Below are positions 1-10,560 of a DNA stretch of 64,000 bases, one piece after another; the first letter of the stretch is position 1, and every line of letters starts with the position of its first letter. Origin of the DNA: Pictodentalium vernedei (lineage: Eukaryota; Mollusca; Scaphopoda; Dentaliida; Dentaliidae); the NCBI GenBank assembly GCA_031216915.1, contig CM062297.1:535268971-535332970 (forward strand), written 5' to 3'. The notes beneath the pieces are model-generated. The model was given only the letters and a program-made list of their open reading frames with translations. It was not told where the DNA came from and did not search any database. The position numbers were made by a program, and so were the translations under genes.

Positions 1-39
1 ATTAAAAGTGCATTCTAGGAGTCTCAAAATAACAGCCGA

Positions 40-170
40 TTCTGGGACACCATAAAAAAAACGACATTTTTTGTGAACAAGCATGCGATTTAACACTGAA
101 TCCTACGATGGTAAACGCACCATGTTTCATGTACCGTACAGTACATGTACAAAGTGGTCCAGAAACGGCA
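40..170. repeat. Flank of the virus-like element, similar to 10540-10670 in direct orientation
   Basis: This stretch holds TTTAACACTGAA, a near-palindromic run of TGTAC/GTACA words and then AAGTGGTCCAGAA. In the same order and orientation, 10540-10670 holds TTTTAACACTGAAC, the TGTAC words and AAGTGTCCTGGAAC. The protease reading frame stops resembling its family at about 165, so this is probably where virus-like sequence ends. Either a repeat family flanks both sides of the insertion or the same repeat lies on both sides by chance; an alignment would be needed to fix its limits. Confidence 0.45.
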
Positions 171-527
171 TATATCACCTACCCCCGGCGATTGCACTCC
201 TTCCGTATTGTAATGAACCACCAATTTGTTGAAATAGTTCTTTATTTCTTTCGGCGGCGAGATTCCATAGGTGTCAAAATAATAATTCTTCTTCCCATTC
301 TTGAACCATGCAATCCAGGGAGTGCCTTCACCTGATAAATCATCCAGATTTAAAATTCTGCATTCTGATTGTCATCGAGGTCTTCTCATTGGCAAGGCAT
401 CTCTGGAAAACACGCCTCAAAAATCTTTGATTTTCAAGGCCTTCACCGCATTCAACAGATCGATGTTGGATAGGGGTTCATTAGGTAAGACGATGCCTTC
501 TATGAATATCCGTATTTTCTTATTCAT
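165..527 (-). pseudogene. Adenain-like (C5-type) maturation cysteine protease, truncated and broken
   Basis: Reading from an ATG at 527 on the minus strand, one frame runs to about 165 with two in-frame TGA codons (417-419 and 372-374). The conserved stretch LNLDDLSGEGTPWIAWF, followed by YYFDTYGISPPKE, is typical of adenovirus-type proteases carried by Polinton and adintovirus elements, which cut virion precursor proteins. The catalytic His normally found just before the Trp of this motif is Pro here, and similarity ends near the expected Cys region. The gene is therefore 3'-truncated, lacks a key residue and has two stops. It lies next to the polymerase 3' end, as in related elements. Confidence 0.72.
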
Positions 528-581
528 AAATGTGTATTTTTTTAATTTGTTTTTATTATAATTCATTAAATGACGTAATTT

Positions 582-3500
582 TTATTTTTTATTTTTTACT
601 TTTAAACTAAATTTCTCGATGTCTCTATCGATTTCCATAGTCTTGAATTCGTCTAATTTCTCTTGATTTTCTGGAATCCTCTCATCATTAATCATATCGA
701 AAACCCAATGTTCGAGCGCCAAAGTGCTTATTTTATCATCTAACACAATTCTCTTATCGTCGTCGGCCATCAGCGAAATCTTTTTGATTATTTCGGTATA
801 CAAGTCGTGATTGTCACTTCAAATCGATTTCATAGTCTTGTACATTGGCCCATTTCCGAACAGACAATCTTTATACTCTCAGAAAGAGATGTTTTTCTTC
901 ACCACGCATGCTTGAACCCCTTTGCACTTCTTGATCTCTTCGCCTTCTAGCCGATAAGCGTACAGTTTAGGTCTCAAACCCATGAATTCGGCGATTTGTT
1001 TACCACTGCTCTCATTCTTAAATTTACCCAACACCTTCTTGTTGTCGTTCGATTGAATGTTAGATGGGTGATCGATGGGACAGTTGCTCGTGTCGAACCA
1101 TGTGGCCACATCCGGAGGTATATCCCAGTAGACGTCTTTCGTCTCTCTCTTGTAAACCAAACTGTCTGTGTTGGTGAACAGTAGTTTGGCTTTCTCAATG
1201 AATTTCCATTTGACGTAATCGTAGTGAAACTCGTACATCATTTGCTTGCTGATATCTAAGATGATCGGTCCGAGATAATAGGGTTTGTTGAACTTCAGGC
1301 ACATCTTTTGCATGTGAACGGCCACTAGATTTTCATCGAATATGGTTTGAAGTCTGTAATTGGGTTTCGCCACTAATTGTTTAGCTCTTTTCTCGGGCGT
1401 GACGAGTCGAATGTCAGTTCTCTTCCTGATGTTTTCCATCGATTTACCATACACACAGTTGTTCATGAGTTTAAAGAAATCTTTTTCGAATTATGAGATT
1501 CGTGTTGAGATCGATGTATAATTTCATCCAGGGCTCTTCGTCGAATCAAATGACGCGATATATGTCGAGTAATTTCATCCCATGATCAATGTATTGTTTC
1601 AAATTCTAGCTGTAGACGACGTACTTATGTTTGTTATATAAATTGGGAACGAGTTTTTTGTCATCTCCTTTGACCGGTTCCATTTGTTCGGAAGCCAGCA
1701 GATAATCGTTGTGCAGGTCATGTAACTTCCGGATAGTTCAAATCAACTTCTAAAATGCAAGGGTAATCTCTCCATTTTTGCATCTCTTCCGGTTCCGTCA
1801 CACATTCGAAATTGCTAATTGGTATAGGATGACTCATGGCCCAACTGTACAGATTATTAGCATCCCAATACTGTATGTATTTATCCAGCCATTCCGAATC
1901 GAAACCTTCATTCATGTAGGGATTGTTGGCTTCAAAATACCTGTGGGAGATCATCGAGACACCACCTCTTATGGCCTTTTCGAACATGAGCAACATGTCC
2001 ATGTCGGATAATAATTCCAATTGGACTTTGGTGGTCTTCAACAGAGTGTCCCATGCCAGGCCAGGTGTGGTGAAATACCAAGCCAGATCCAGATCGTAAT
2101 TTCGACGACAGACGTCTCGAAAATTTTCGAACACGTCTGCCAGGAGTAGAACGTCGGTCTTCAGATAGAGATCGTGATAATCTCTCATGGTTTTCATTTC
2201 AAATGATTTCCACACGTTTTCGGCGTGTTCGTAACTCTCGTCAGAAATGTCGGATTCGTATAATTTTGAATAAAAATCTTCTTTCAAAGGTAGCGTGGCA
2301 TTGTCGAATCTCTTTAGATCGTTCATGTAATTGTAATGATAGACTCCTTTCCTCAACATGACCTCTACTCGTTCTCCGAAGTGTTCGCTCATGATTTTAA
2401 GTTTATCCTCACTCATGTTATTGACTAATTTTTGCAGACCGGTCGACAGGAATTCAAAACTGTCAATGAAACGTATGGCTCTACGAATGGATTTTGTTTC
2501 TTTTTCTGACGTCTCTTCATCGATTACTCTTTTCTTCTCCACGACCTATTTTGTGAAGGAAATGTAACTTTCTCCGCTGTTCGCAATGCAGTTTAATTCT
2601 TCGTGGGAGGTACCAAGATTTTTCATGAACAGATGACTGTCATAACCCGAGAGATTGTGAAATATCACCGGATAGAAAGTGGCGTCTCAATATCTTAAAT
2701 TACACTCGCTGTGGGCTGGACCATGATACAGACCCGTGTAATGATCGTGGTCTGTGACCTTCTTCTTTTCCCGCGAATTCTCATCGAATGATTGTCTGCA
2801 CATGTGACATTCAGTGGCTCTGTTATTTTTGTCCTGTTGCTCTCACGTGATGATCATTTTTGTTGGAGTTTTGAATTTGTAATATAAAATTTGAATTTTC
2901 GATTCTAACTCTTCCACAAATCTTCGAGCCACGTCATCGCCTTCGGACCATTTTGTGTAGGTGAAGGGACCCATGTCGTGTTGCGAGTCGAAAGTGCATT
3001 TCACGTAAATGCAATAGCCCAAAGGTACGTGTTTTTGATATCTTTCGGTGTAACTTCAAGGAGCGTCGGGTTGGCAGGAACTCATTTTCACGGTGAAGCA
3101 TTCGAAATTGATGTACACAACGAATGGCACTTTTAACCTTTTACTGTGATTGCGAAAGTTCACAAAGGTGTTGGGTTTGGGCATTTCGACGGCGACGCCT
3201 TGATTTTCGTTGCAATATTCCTGATGTTTTGCTAATGATTTTTCACTGCGAAACGCATTCATGCAGTTGCAACATAAACATATCTCACCATTATGTTTAC
3301 TACTCTGTCTCGACAGTAATCGGCTCGGATTTTTAACCCAACAATAATGACGATTGTCAACATTCGAAATTAATTATAAAATAATCATCTTTTCTCTTCC
3401 GAGATACGAAGTCTGTCTGAGAGCATTGATCATTCGTTTTTCTTCGCCGTATCCCAAGATGTTCACCGCTACGATGGGATTTTGAGCTTCGAAACATTCA

Positions 3501-4732
3501 ATGTCTTTTAATGGCGTTGGAAAAGTCACTCCGGTCCAATCGAGATTTTTACAAATCTCCTCGTAATGAGAAACTCTCTCGGAGTGGATTTCGACGGGGT
3601 ATAAAGCGGAGGTGACAGCCCATTTAAAACACCAATCATCTTTATTTCTCACATTGACCACGGTGTTTTTTTAGCTAGGAAATACGGTAATTCCACGTAG
3701 GAAGATGCTTTCAACAGTTCATTTTTGGTCACGTGAATTTCGAGATTCAACACCTCTTCGAACATCCAATTACTACCTCCCCGTTGATAATACGTGAGAG
3801 ACATCAACATCTTATCTTTCATTATTTCGAAAACGTCTGATAATTCGGAACCTTGAAATATGGTCTGGACATCAGGTCTGAAATATGCATCACTCACGAT
3901 GATCTCGCTGGAGTTCACGTCGATTTTATTCATCATGCAATGGAGTATCATCACAATTTTTAGTCCCACGTCCATGTGTTTGCGAAACAAATCCAATACT
4001 TTATTCTTCATCCGTTCCATGAACAATTTCGGATCGATTTTTTTGATCGGGGAACCATGTCGAAAGTTTTAAAAAAAGCCTTTGATCGCACTCTCCCATT
4101 CTATGGGAATTGATTCAAATGCTTTTGTGATGATTCATCTTACATATTCTTCTCCTTTCCCTTCGTCGATTGCTCGTCAAATTTCGTTCGATATATGTTG
4201 TTCATCTCGATTCTGAACCACATCACTCGTTTTCGTTTTTTAAATTTTTTTTTTTTGAAACTTGCAGTTCTTCGATGGCTTTTTGTTTGGTCATCTTCTT
4301 ATTTTTCATAACCGGAATGTTTTTTTATGACGTCGGCATTTCGATTCCCTTTGCCACCTTTTTCTCCTTATTTTTAACAACCGGAACGTTTTTTGATGTC
4401 GTTGCTATCGGCATTTCATTTCCCTTTTCATCGAGCAAACTACGTAACTCCTTGCGTATGATCTCTCTAAGTTTTAAATCATTCTGCACTACTACTGCAT
4501 TTCATTTTCTATCATCAGGTGTTACTGCCATCAGCTTATTTTTCGCAATTCAAGTTTATTTAAGTTTGTTTACTTTTGGTCTTTCGATTTCCTTTCCATC
4601 GCCTCGCGAATGATACTCGCGTATGGCTTTAATTTTTTTTGATTTGGTTCTATGATTTCTGAAATTTGGAATTTTTAATTCTTTACAAATCTCGTTTAAA
4701 TAGGATATGGTATACTTATCTAAATTTTCCAT
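582..4732 (-). pseudogene. Protein-primed family B DNA polymerase (DNA_pol_B_2 type), multiply broken
   Basis: This is the replication polymerase of the virus-like element, about 1,380 codons if read through. An N-terminal SAP-like segment starts at the ATG at 4732. Next come a conserved N-terminal region (4140-3374), a zinc-finger-like CCNCMNAFRSEKSLAKHQEYC (21 residues, about 3290-3230), and the exonuclease region with FHNLSGYDSHLF (about 2660) and YLKTDVLLLADVFE (about 2140). Motif A is WDANNLYSWAMS (about 1840), motif B is LMNNCVYGKSMENIR (about 1450) and motif C is TNTDSL (about 1170). The first motif C Asp is Asn (codon 1170-1172), and the Exo I Asp is also Asn (codon 3107-3109). TGA stops lie at 3056, 2843, 2687, 1546, 879 and 819, and TAG stops at 2546 and 1606. 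Frameshifts occur near 1718, 1480 and 3370-3660. It cannot encode an active enzyme. Confidence 0.88.
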
Positions 4733-5143
4733 TTTTTTATTTGTTTGCTTTATTTGTAAGAATATATTTTGAATTTTGTGTTTTTGTTAAATAATAATTT
4801 TTGTAAAAAGTTTTTAAAATAGTCTCTTATATATTTGTTTTTAATTCCCCTCAAAAATTTTCTTTTGGTGAGATTAATCGATTTTATTTCCTTTAACATG
4901 GAAAAAATTGAATTAATATGACAAAAATAAAGGAAATTAAAAATTTAAACTTTTGTATATATATATAGAGAGAAAACTTTCACAAAAATTTCTCTTTAAT
5001 TTGAAATTAAATTTAAAACTTTCTGTAAAAATATATATAGAGAGAAAAACTTTTTTACAAAAATTATTATTTAATAAAAAACACAAAATTCAAATATATT
5101 ATTATTTGCAATAATTCATAAAACAAAAAAAAAATAATCAACC
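4733..5143. promoter_or_regulatory. Divergent AT-rich control region with a long inverted repeat
   Basis: The polymerase gene starts leftward at 4732 and a small gene starts rightward at 5144, so this interval should drive both. It carries an inverted repeat of about 55 bases, 4761-4815 pairing with 5045-5100 with only a few mismatches. A direct repeat containing TATATATAGAGAGAAAA lies at 4955-4985 and again at 5028-5055. TATA-like words occur on both strands. A bidirectional promoter or a replication/packaging signal are both possible; which one cannot be told from sequence. Confidence 0.5.
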
Positions 5144-5512
5144 ATGAAAACAACACCTAAAAGAGACGAATTGAAATTGAAACGAGTCGAAACATGCAAG
5201 AAACTCGGTTGTAAAATTTATAGATTACAACGACACGACGGCATCGAATTGAATGGGGTTGAGACGAAGGGCTTACAGCACAAATACGACAAATATAGCA
5301 TGCCTCTGAAATTGGATGAAGCCCCACTTGATTTGTTTTACGAGTACCAAAACGATTTACAGAATATTGTCATCGCCAAAGACAAAGAATTCGATAAGAG
5401 CGATTTGTCGCTGACCTACAGAAGTTACAAATATCCAAAAATCTCTCTCAAACTCGTAGACAGCTTGGGTGGCGAGAGCGCATTGACCGAAGTAAAAAAA
5501 CTCACAAAGTAG
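5144..5512 (+). CDS. Small charged protein of unknown function in the virus-like element
   Basis: This is an intact 122-residue frame starting MKTTPKRDELKLKRVETCKK and ending VKKLTK. It is the only plus-strand gene in the element and the only one here without a stop or frameshift. The protein is rich in Lys, Asp and Glu, has no signal peptide, no membrane segment and no motif I recognise. It is transcribed away from the polymerase, across the inverted-repeat control region, and is followed by AT-rich sequence and a hairpin at 5603. The position suggests an early or accessory viral gene, but the function is unknown. Its intactness could be chance, given the short length. Confidence 0.5.
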   Translation: MKTTPKRDELKLKRVETCKKLGCKIYRLQRHDGIELNGVETKGLQHKYDKYSMPLKLDEAPLDLFYEYQNDLQNIVIAKDKEFDKSDLSLTYRSYKYPKISLKLVDSLGGESALTEVKKLTK

Positions 5513-5602
5513 AGATAAACATTCAACACATATGTAAAAAAGGAGAAGATACGATCGTTAACATGTTAATAACAGACTTGAAAATATAAAAAGACAATAG
5601 AG

Positions 5603-5677
5603 AGAGTGATAGTGAAGAAGAAGGGAAAAAATAAATAAAATAAATTATTTTTCCCCCCTTCTTCTTCACTATCGCTC
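5603..5677. terminator. Hairpin with polyadenylation-like signals between convergent genes
   Basis: AGTGATAGTGAAGAAGAAGG pairs with CCTTCTTCTTCACTATCGCT, an almost perfect stem of about 28 base pairs. Its AT-rich loop contains AATAAA-like words. It lies between the 3' end of the plus-strand gene (5512) and the 3' end of the minus-strand pX-like gene (6055), where both transcription units should end. A shared bidirectional 3' end signal is the simplest reading. Confidence 0.45.
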
Positions 5678-6054
5678 ATATATAATGTAATAATGTTTCC
5701 CTTTCTCTTCACTTTCATTATTGATTCTTCTTTTTTTGTGTTGATATATCACGTTTTTTATAATAACACATTTCATTCCCTTCATCATATTTATGAATGA
5801 ATGTGGTGCATCTCTTGGCAACACTCATATCATTATTCTCTTCAAAAGGTGGTGGTGGAGTACAACTCATTTTTCTTCTTTTTTTAAATTTCCACAATCT
5901 ATCCCTATTTTTTTCGCTTCTTTTTGCAGTTCTTTCCAGAAATATCCATCATTATCATCCAAAAAAGCCTCGCAATCCTTTTTATCTATTTTTATATTAT
6001 ATATTTTTTATAATTTATATTTTTATACTTTATATAATTATATATTTTTTTACT
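5678..6054. other. AT-rich 3' region without a supported gene
   Basis: The region is pyrimidine- and AT-rich with runs of TTTATATAA-like sequence at 6000-6060. Open frames of 87-98 codons exist here but are made of low-complexity Ser/Phe/Tyr/Ile runs and resemble nothing known. Confidence 0.4.
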
Positions 6055-6648
6055 TTATAATAACATTCTCAAAAGTGGTATATTCTTAAACGGTGAATTC
6101 GGACCCAACAGCAAACCCTTACCGAGTCACTCCACGTTCTGTCCTCTCTTCAGATAGAGACCATTTCCACCGAAAAGGTTTCCACTTCTCACGGGTTTTA
6201 GATACAATCCTTTACCACCATCAGTGTCGATGCGACACACAACTCCTCCCTTCTTCAAAAACAGTCCACCACCCATTAATTTCTGAGCTCCCGAACTCAC
6301 GAGTCCTGAGAGAACTCCCACGCCAAGAACCGGCAACACGGTGTTCGTGAGAATGGGCAATGCTTTTACAGCGAGTGTTCCCAACAGCGGTAGGAAAACG
6401 CCTTTCATTCTCATATTGTATCTCAATTGAGCGGGACTCAATCTCATCGTCAACCCTCTTCCATCACAAATCGCTTTCTCCATCCTTTTGATTTGAGTTC
6501 TGGTCCAGGCGATCGAATCGTCACCGCCACTCACCAAACCTTCGAGAGTGAATTTGAATCTCACTGCCTCCCCTCGATTTAACACTCACTGAAGTTTGTC
6601 CCTCTGTCCTTGGGATATGTTCATGTTTTTAACCACGTATCGAGTCAT
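6055..6648 (-). pseudogene. Hydrophobic pX-like/minor virion protein with GLYLK repeats
   Basis: One frame runs from the ATG at 6648 to a TAA at 6055 (about 197 codons), interrupted by two TGA codons (6586-6588 and 6127-6129). The N-terminal half is basic and polar. The middle is a hydrophobic Gly/Val/Leu helix (VFLPLLGTLAVKALPILTNT onward), and the C-terminal part repeats the pattern GGxGLYLK three times. This layout recurs in polymerase- and ATPase-bearing invertebrate virus-like elements, where it sits among virion genes and resembles adenovirus pX/membrane-active core peptides. A virion role is inferred from family context only. The two stops make this copy a pseudogene. Confidence 0.65.
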
Positions 6649-6813
6649 ATTTCTTTTCTTTTTTTTAAATATATTTTTTTCAAACGCGGTTGAGAATTCA
6701 ATTGTTTTTTTGTTTTAATGATAATTATATTAAATAATTTTTGTAATTAATATTGCGTTTCTTTTGTTTTCTTATTTATATATATATACACAATATCTTC
6801 TTTTTTTTTTGCT
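6649..6813. promoter_or_regulatory. AT-rich intergenic region upstream of the pX-like gene
   Basis: Between two minus-strand genes lies AT-rich sequence with TATATATATA near 6777-6788. It may hold the promoter of the pX-like gene and the 3' end signals of the structural gene. No specific box can be proven. Confidence 0.3.
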
Positions 6814-7557
6814 TTATATTTCTCTTATGTGATATCATATTGTCACCCTCTCTCTGCGAAGATCTAACAGCCTAACAGCTGACCATTTTGATCCGTCAAC
6901 GTAGTTTTGAGGCTATACAATGTGTCTAAAATCACAGGTAGATAAACTAAATTTCGAGGTCATCGCACGATCTTATAACCTGGTGACACGTTTGGAAAGA
7001 AGGAATAGATTGTCGGTTGCGCGCTACCATTCACGTAGCTTCCAGCAATCACGTCCACATTCACCAGAATACTATTGGTGGCGAGAATGTCGACCGTATT
7101 TTTGGATGCCACATAGCCTCGATACAACTTTCGATCGAATCCCAACATCTTGGCGATCAAATCATCCACTCAGAAATTATGTTCCAAATCCAATATCGTC
7201 TGTAGGGTATTAGGGTTGGGAGCGAGTCTGATCTTGTTACTTCCCTTTCCATCTGTCTTCATTCGCGTCTGAATGTAATTGTTCAAATCGTCTATGTGTC
7301 GTAACTTCCTTTGGGAATTCAAATCTCCAACCAATCCACTCAAGCAGAATACTTGAACGAGTTATTCTTTTCGGTGACGTTGGGAAAGGAATAATAAGTC
7401 TCCAGATTCACCAACGCCATCTCGTATCTTTTTTCCCTATTCAATTCTATGGAAGGTTTGAATTTCGTTGCGAATCACCACTCACCACGATTTGAATGGA
7501 CTGTTTTGCAGCCGTATTCTCGGCTATCCATTCTAACAATTCTCCTTGTTCGAACAT
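6814..7557 (-). pseudogene. Virion structural protein (capsid/penton-type candidate), broken
   Basis: The gene starts at the ATG at 7557 (MFEQGELLEWIAENTAA) and ends at a TAA at 6814, about 245 codons. Recognisable conserved stretches are RYEMALVNLETYYSFPNV (about 7420), DDLNNYIQT (about 7290) and NSILVNVDVIAGSYVNG to FFPNVSPGYKIV (about 7070-6965). In-frame TGA codons lie at 7170-7172, 6960-6962 and 6835-6837, with further stops and at least two frameshifts between 7230 and 7400. Proteins with these stretches accompany packaging ATPases in invertebrate Polinton/adintovirus-like elements, so a capsid role is likely. Whether it is the penton, the major capsid protein or another shell component is not clear from sequence alone. 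Confidence 0.6.
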
Positions 7558-7631
7558 TAATTTATTTTTATTATTTTTTAAAAGTAAATTATCGATGATT
7601 ATTATTATTTTTAATTTTTTGTTTTCACTCT

Positions 7632-8460
7632 CTATTTATTCTCATCGGAAACATAAACCTTGTCGAATCCGCTCCGATATTTTCCGCGATTAAATGCACT
7701 AGTCAAATCGATCACGACAAAATCGTGAAGTCCTCCGCCCCAAACCCTCTTGCAGAATCTCCTGAATTCTTCTCTGCTCATGTCGTTTGCGACGTGATCT
7801 CTGTAGATGTGATTGAGATTCTTGAGATCCTGGCGAAAGAGACACAGGAAATTAACGTTCTCCCTTATCGTCTGTCTGGGCAGTCGAAAATAATTCTGAG
7901 ACAGGTAGAAACAGTTCACGTTGCTGTGACGACCCCTGACATAATATGATTCACATCGGTTCTCTCTCTACAAAAGCAGATCGTCGAAAATCATGAGATT
8001 CTTATTTCCCGATTTCAGTTCCCTGGGATCCGGAACGTCGCTCGCGTTCTCGTAAAATTGACACTCAACGTTCCATTTGAAGACGCATTTTTCTTCATCA
8101 ATTCCATCGCTGCACCATCCAAAGTGGTCGAAAGAGAAGCTCCGCATTCGTCGAATTCCTCCCTACTGTCGAAGATTCTGGCTATGACGTTCTTGGGCAA
8201 TCTACGATCCATGCACTCTCGAAGCAATCTGTATTTGGGTTGAAACAGGCTCTTGCCAAACACGAATAATCTGTCGTAATCCAACCAACTGGGTTGCGAC
8301 AACAGATTCATCAACAGATTGGTCTTTCCGCAATTCGATTTTCCTACTATCAAACCCCTTATGCTCTTGGGAAAGAACTCGTTGTTCAACCACTTGGTCT
8401 CGATGAATTTTTTATTCATATCCCATATGGGTTTCACCACCTTTGTCCACATGTGACCTC
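7632..8460 (-). pseudogene. FtsK/HerA-type genome-packaging ATPase, frameshifted
   Basis: The Walker A loop is GLIVGKSNCGKTNLL (about 8350-8310) and the Walker B-like stretch is MIFDDLLL (about 7995-7971). The conserved downstream block includes RGRHSNVNCFYLSQNYFRLP and LFRQDLKNLNHIYRDHV. This ATPase class pumps viral DNA into capsids in adenovirus-like and Polinton-like viruses. The frame breaks near 8093 within a short A-run, and a TAG lies at 7968-7970 just after Walker B. The C-terminal part up to 7632 is otherwise open. No separate ATG is evident at the junction with the upstream ORF, with which it shares a frame. Confidence 0.8.
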
Positions 8461-9094
8461 TGTTAGCCTTGGGTCTCGTCTCTCTGGCATCATTATTCCT
8501 CTTCATGGCGTGGGTCTGAACCAGAATGTCACCGTAATTGTTGTAATCCTCATCCGTGTAACCTCCAGGCTTGTTGTATAGGAGCAATTCGCGCAGTCCA
8601 AGGGTTAAATCATACCAATTCGCATCGACGTATATATCATCATCACTTAGCCGCACGTGGGTGTCGCCCACATAACTCCTACTATCTGATCCCATGCGAA
8701 TTCCATACAACAATTCTTTCTTACCACCATAATCAGACGACGTGACACTACTAGTGAAAAAAGTCGAAGCTGTATCATCTCTCTCGCTCACATCGGTTTC
8801 AATTCCCACAGGAACGTAATCCGACGGAGATTTTCTAACGGAAAACTGTAAAACTACCAGGTAACGAACCCGTTCTCAAAGAACTCTCTTTTATGGGTCT
8901 CAGTTCCTTGACGATCTCCTTCTTGCTTCGTTCATGAACCTCCGGCACGGGTTTGAATAGTTTGGTGGTCTCTCGTCTCAATTCCACCTCCCCAATCGTG
9001 TGCTTCTGTTGGCGGATCGAATGCTTTCCTTAAGCCGCTCATATTCGTCGAGGATTTCGTCCCTTCGCTGGGGATCTTTGATGTGCAAAAACAT
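8461..9094 (-). pseudogene. Conserved virus-element protein (DUF8207-like), fused in frame to the ATPase
   Basis: The start is the ATG at 9094 (MFLHIKDPQRRDEILDEY), a helical charged N-terminus. A frameshift lies in a G-run near 8990. A stop near 8850 is followed by the block LLYGIRMGSDSRSYVGD, DDIYVDANWYDLTLGLRELL and YTDEDYNNYGDILVQTHAM. I recall this block as the DUF8207 family, found beside packaging ATPases in invertebrate virus-like elements; its function is unknown. The frame continues directly into the ATPase region at about 8460, which suggests that the 3' end of this gene and the 5' end of the next were joined by a deletion. Confidence 0.55.
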
Positions 9095-9261
9095 TTTTTC
9101 TCTCGATTATTAATATTTCTTTTTAGAGTGTGGTAACGTCGATTATTTATTATTCTCAAAATTAAATGTGATTATTTTTATGTTTTTAAATAAATAAATT
9201 TTTTATGTCTTTAATATATATAACTAAATGAGTTGGAAAGAAAAGAAAACATACAAATAAA

Positions 9262-9510
9262 ACGTTGATAATGCATCACTTCAAATGCGTTAAATCACAT
9301 CAGCGGTTATTTCCCACAGTGAGAACTCATAGTTAATCTCAAATAAACATCGATAATGCATCACTTCAAACGCGTTAAATCACATCAGCGGTTATTTCCC
9401 ACAGTGAGAACTCAGAGTTAATCTCAAATAAACATCGATAATGCATCGTTTCAAACGCGTTAAGTCACATCAGTGGTTATTTCCCACAGTGAGAACTCAG
9501 AGGTAATCTT
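9262..9510. repeat. Three direct copies of an 85-bp unit
   Basis: The units start at 9262, 9347 and 9432. Each holds GATAATGCATC, then CGCGTTAAATCACATCAG, then TTATTTCCCACAGTGAGAAC. The exact 85-base spacing and about 95% identity point to recent tandem duplication. It lies just outside the last virus-like gene. Confidence 0.9.
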
Positions 9511-9814
9511 GATCAGCTTGGCTTTTCATCCTTAGAACAGTTTTCAGCTAAACAACTTAATGCTGCCAAAAACAGTATCGCTTTTGAGTTATTGGTGTAG
9601 TTTGATTAAACGCATTTTCAACCTTTTAATTGTAATAGTTTATTCAAGCAAACTAACACCTACAGAGAGACATGCAGATTGCACAAAGAGTATACTTTCA
9701 AAAAATGTCATTCTCGCTTCGCTTCGAGAAACACGTTTGAAAACATTCACACAGATACTCGCCCATTCAATAGATGAATGACAAACGTTTTTGAAAACAA
9801 CCATTATCATAACT

Positions 9815-9817
<3 letters not shown>

Positions 9818-9888
<71 letters not shown>
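9818..9888. repeat. (CA)n microsatellite
   Basis: An uninterrupted CA dinucleotide run of about 70 bases. Confidence 0.97.
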
Positions 9889-9890
<2 letters not shown>

Positions 9891-10023
9891 CACCATTCAT
9901 CTGTTGATTGAAAAACGTTCATTTACATCTGCATCGTTAAACGATTAGCTGGAAATGAAAGAAACTCGACAAAACTGTTTTGTTACAATTTATCTCAACT
10001 CCTCACGATTTTTTCATTTTCTT

Positions 10024-10560
10024 TCTCATCCTAGAAATCTTCGCCGTTCATCCACGATCGATCGCGCCGTCAATAACGCAATGACAAACATAGAAAAATT
10101 TTGTCGATTCTAATTTTTTCGACATTCTTAATCTTTCACATTTCTGTCCTGGAAACCCCAATGCGTTCATCAACGATCGATCGGACTGTCTAGGACTCGA
10201 CGACGAACGTTGAGAAAGAATCCCAGGGTCGCTTTCCTTCCATGCATCCTGTCCTGGAACTCTCAATCGTTCGTCAATGACCGGATCGCACCCACCGCCG
10301 TCTAGAACGCGATCACGAACGTCAGGAGAATTTCCTCGATTCTAATTTTTCGACATCTTAATTTTTATATTTTGCTGTCCTGGAACTCTCAATGCATTCG
10401 TCAACGACCGATCGCACCGTCTAAAATGCGATGACGAACGTTGCGAAAATTCGAGGGTCGATTTCTTCCACGCGTCCTGTCCTGGAATTCTCAATCGTTC
10501 GCAACCGACTAATCGCACCATCTAAAATGCGATGATCAACGAGTGAGAGTTCCAGGACAA
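10024..10560. repeat. Diverged tandem repeat of about 110-120 bp
   Basis: Four to five copies share GTCCTGGAACTCTCAATCG, then CGTCAACGACCGATCGCACC, then CTAAAATGCGATGACGAACG, and some carry TTCTAATTTTTCGACAT. The copies near 10490-10520 are more diverged. No coding potential is seen. Confidence 0.8.

Larger units (their letters stand above)
165..9260 (-). mobile_element. Degraded Polinton/adintovirus-like integrated DNA virus element
   Basis: The set of genes defines it: adenain-like protease, protein-primed family B DNA polymerase, hydrophobic GLYLK-repeat protein, virion-type structural protein and FtsK/HerA-like packaging ATPase. All read on the minus strand except one small plus-strand gene at 5144. 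The left end cuts into the protease gene. No retroviral-type integrase and no clear double-jelly-roll major capsid gene is visible, so either this is a partial copy or those genes are lost. Stops, frameshifts and catalytic substitutions occur in nearly every gene, so the copy is dead. No terminal inverted repeat was found at the proposed ends. Confidence 0.8.

Noticed and set aside
5793-6089. Plus-strand 98-codon protein
   Set aside because: It is low-complexity Ser/Phe/Tyr sequence over the 3' region of convergent genes, and a second frame is equally open.
165-9094. TGA as a reassigned sense codon in the virus-like element
   Set aside because: TGA clusters where relatives have Arg, CGA codons remain in the same frames, and TAG stops, frameshifts and lost catalytic residues occur too. 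Decay explains all of this; reassignment does not.
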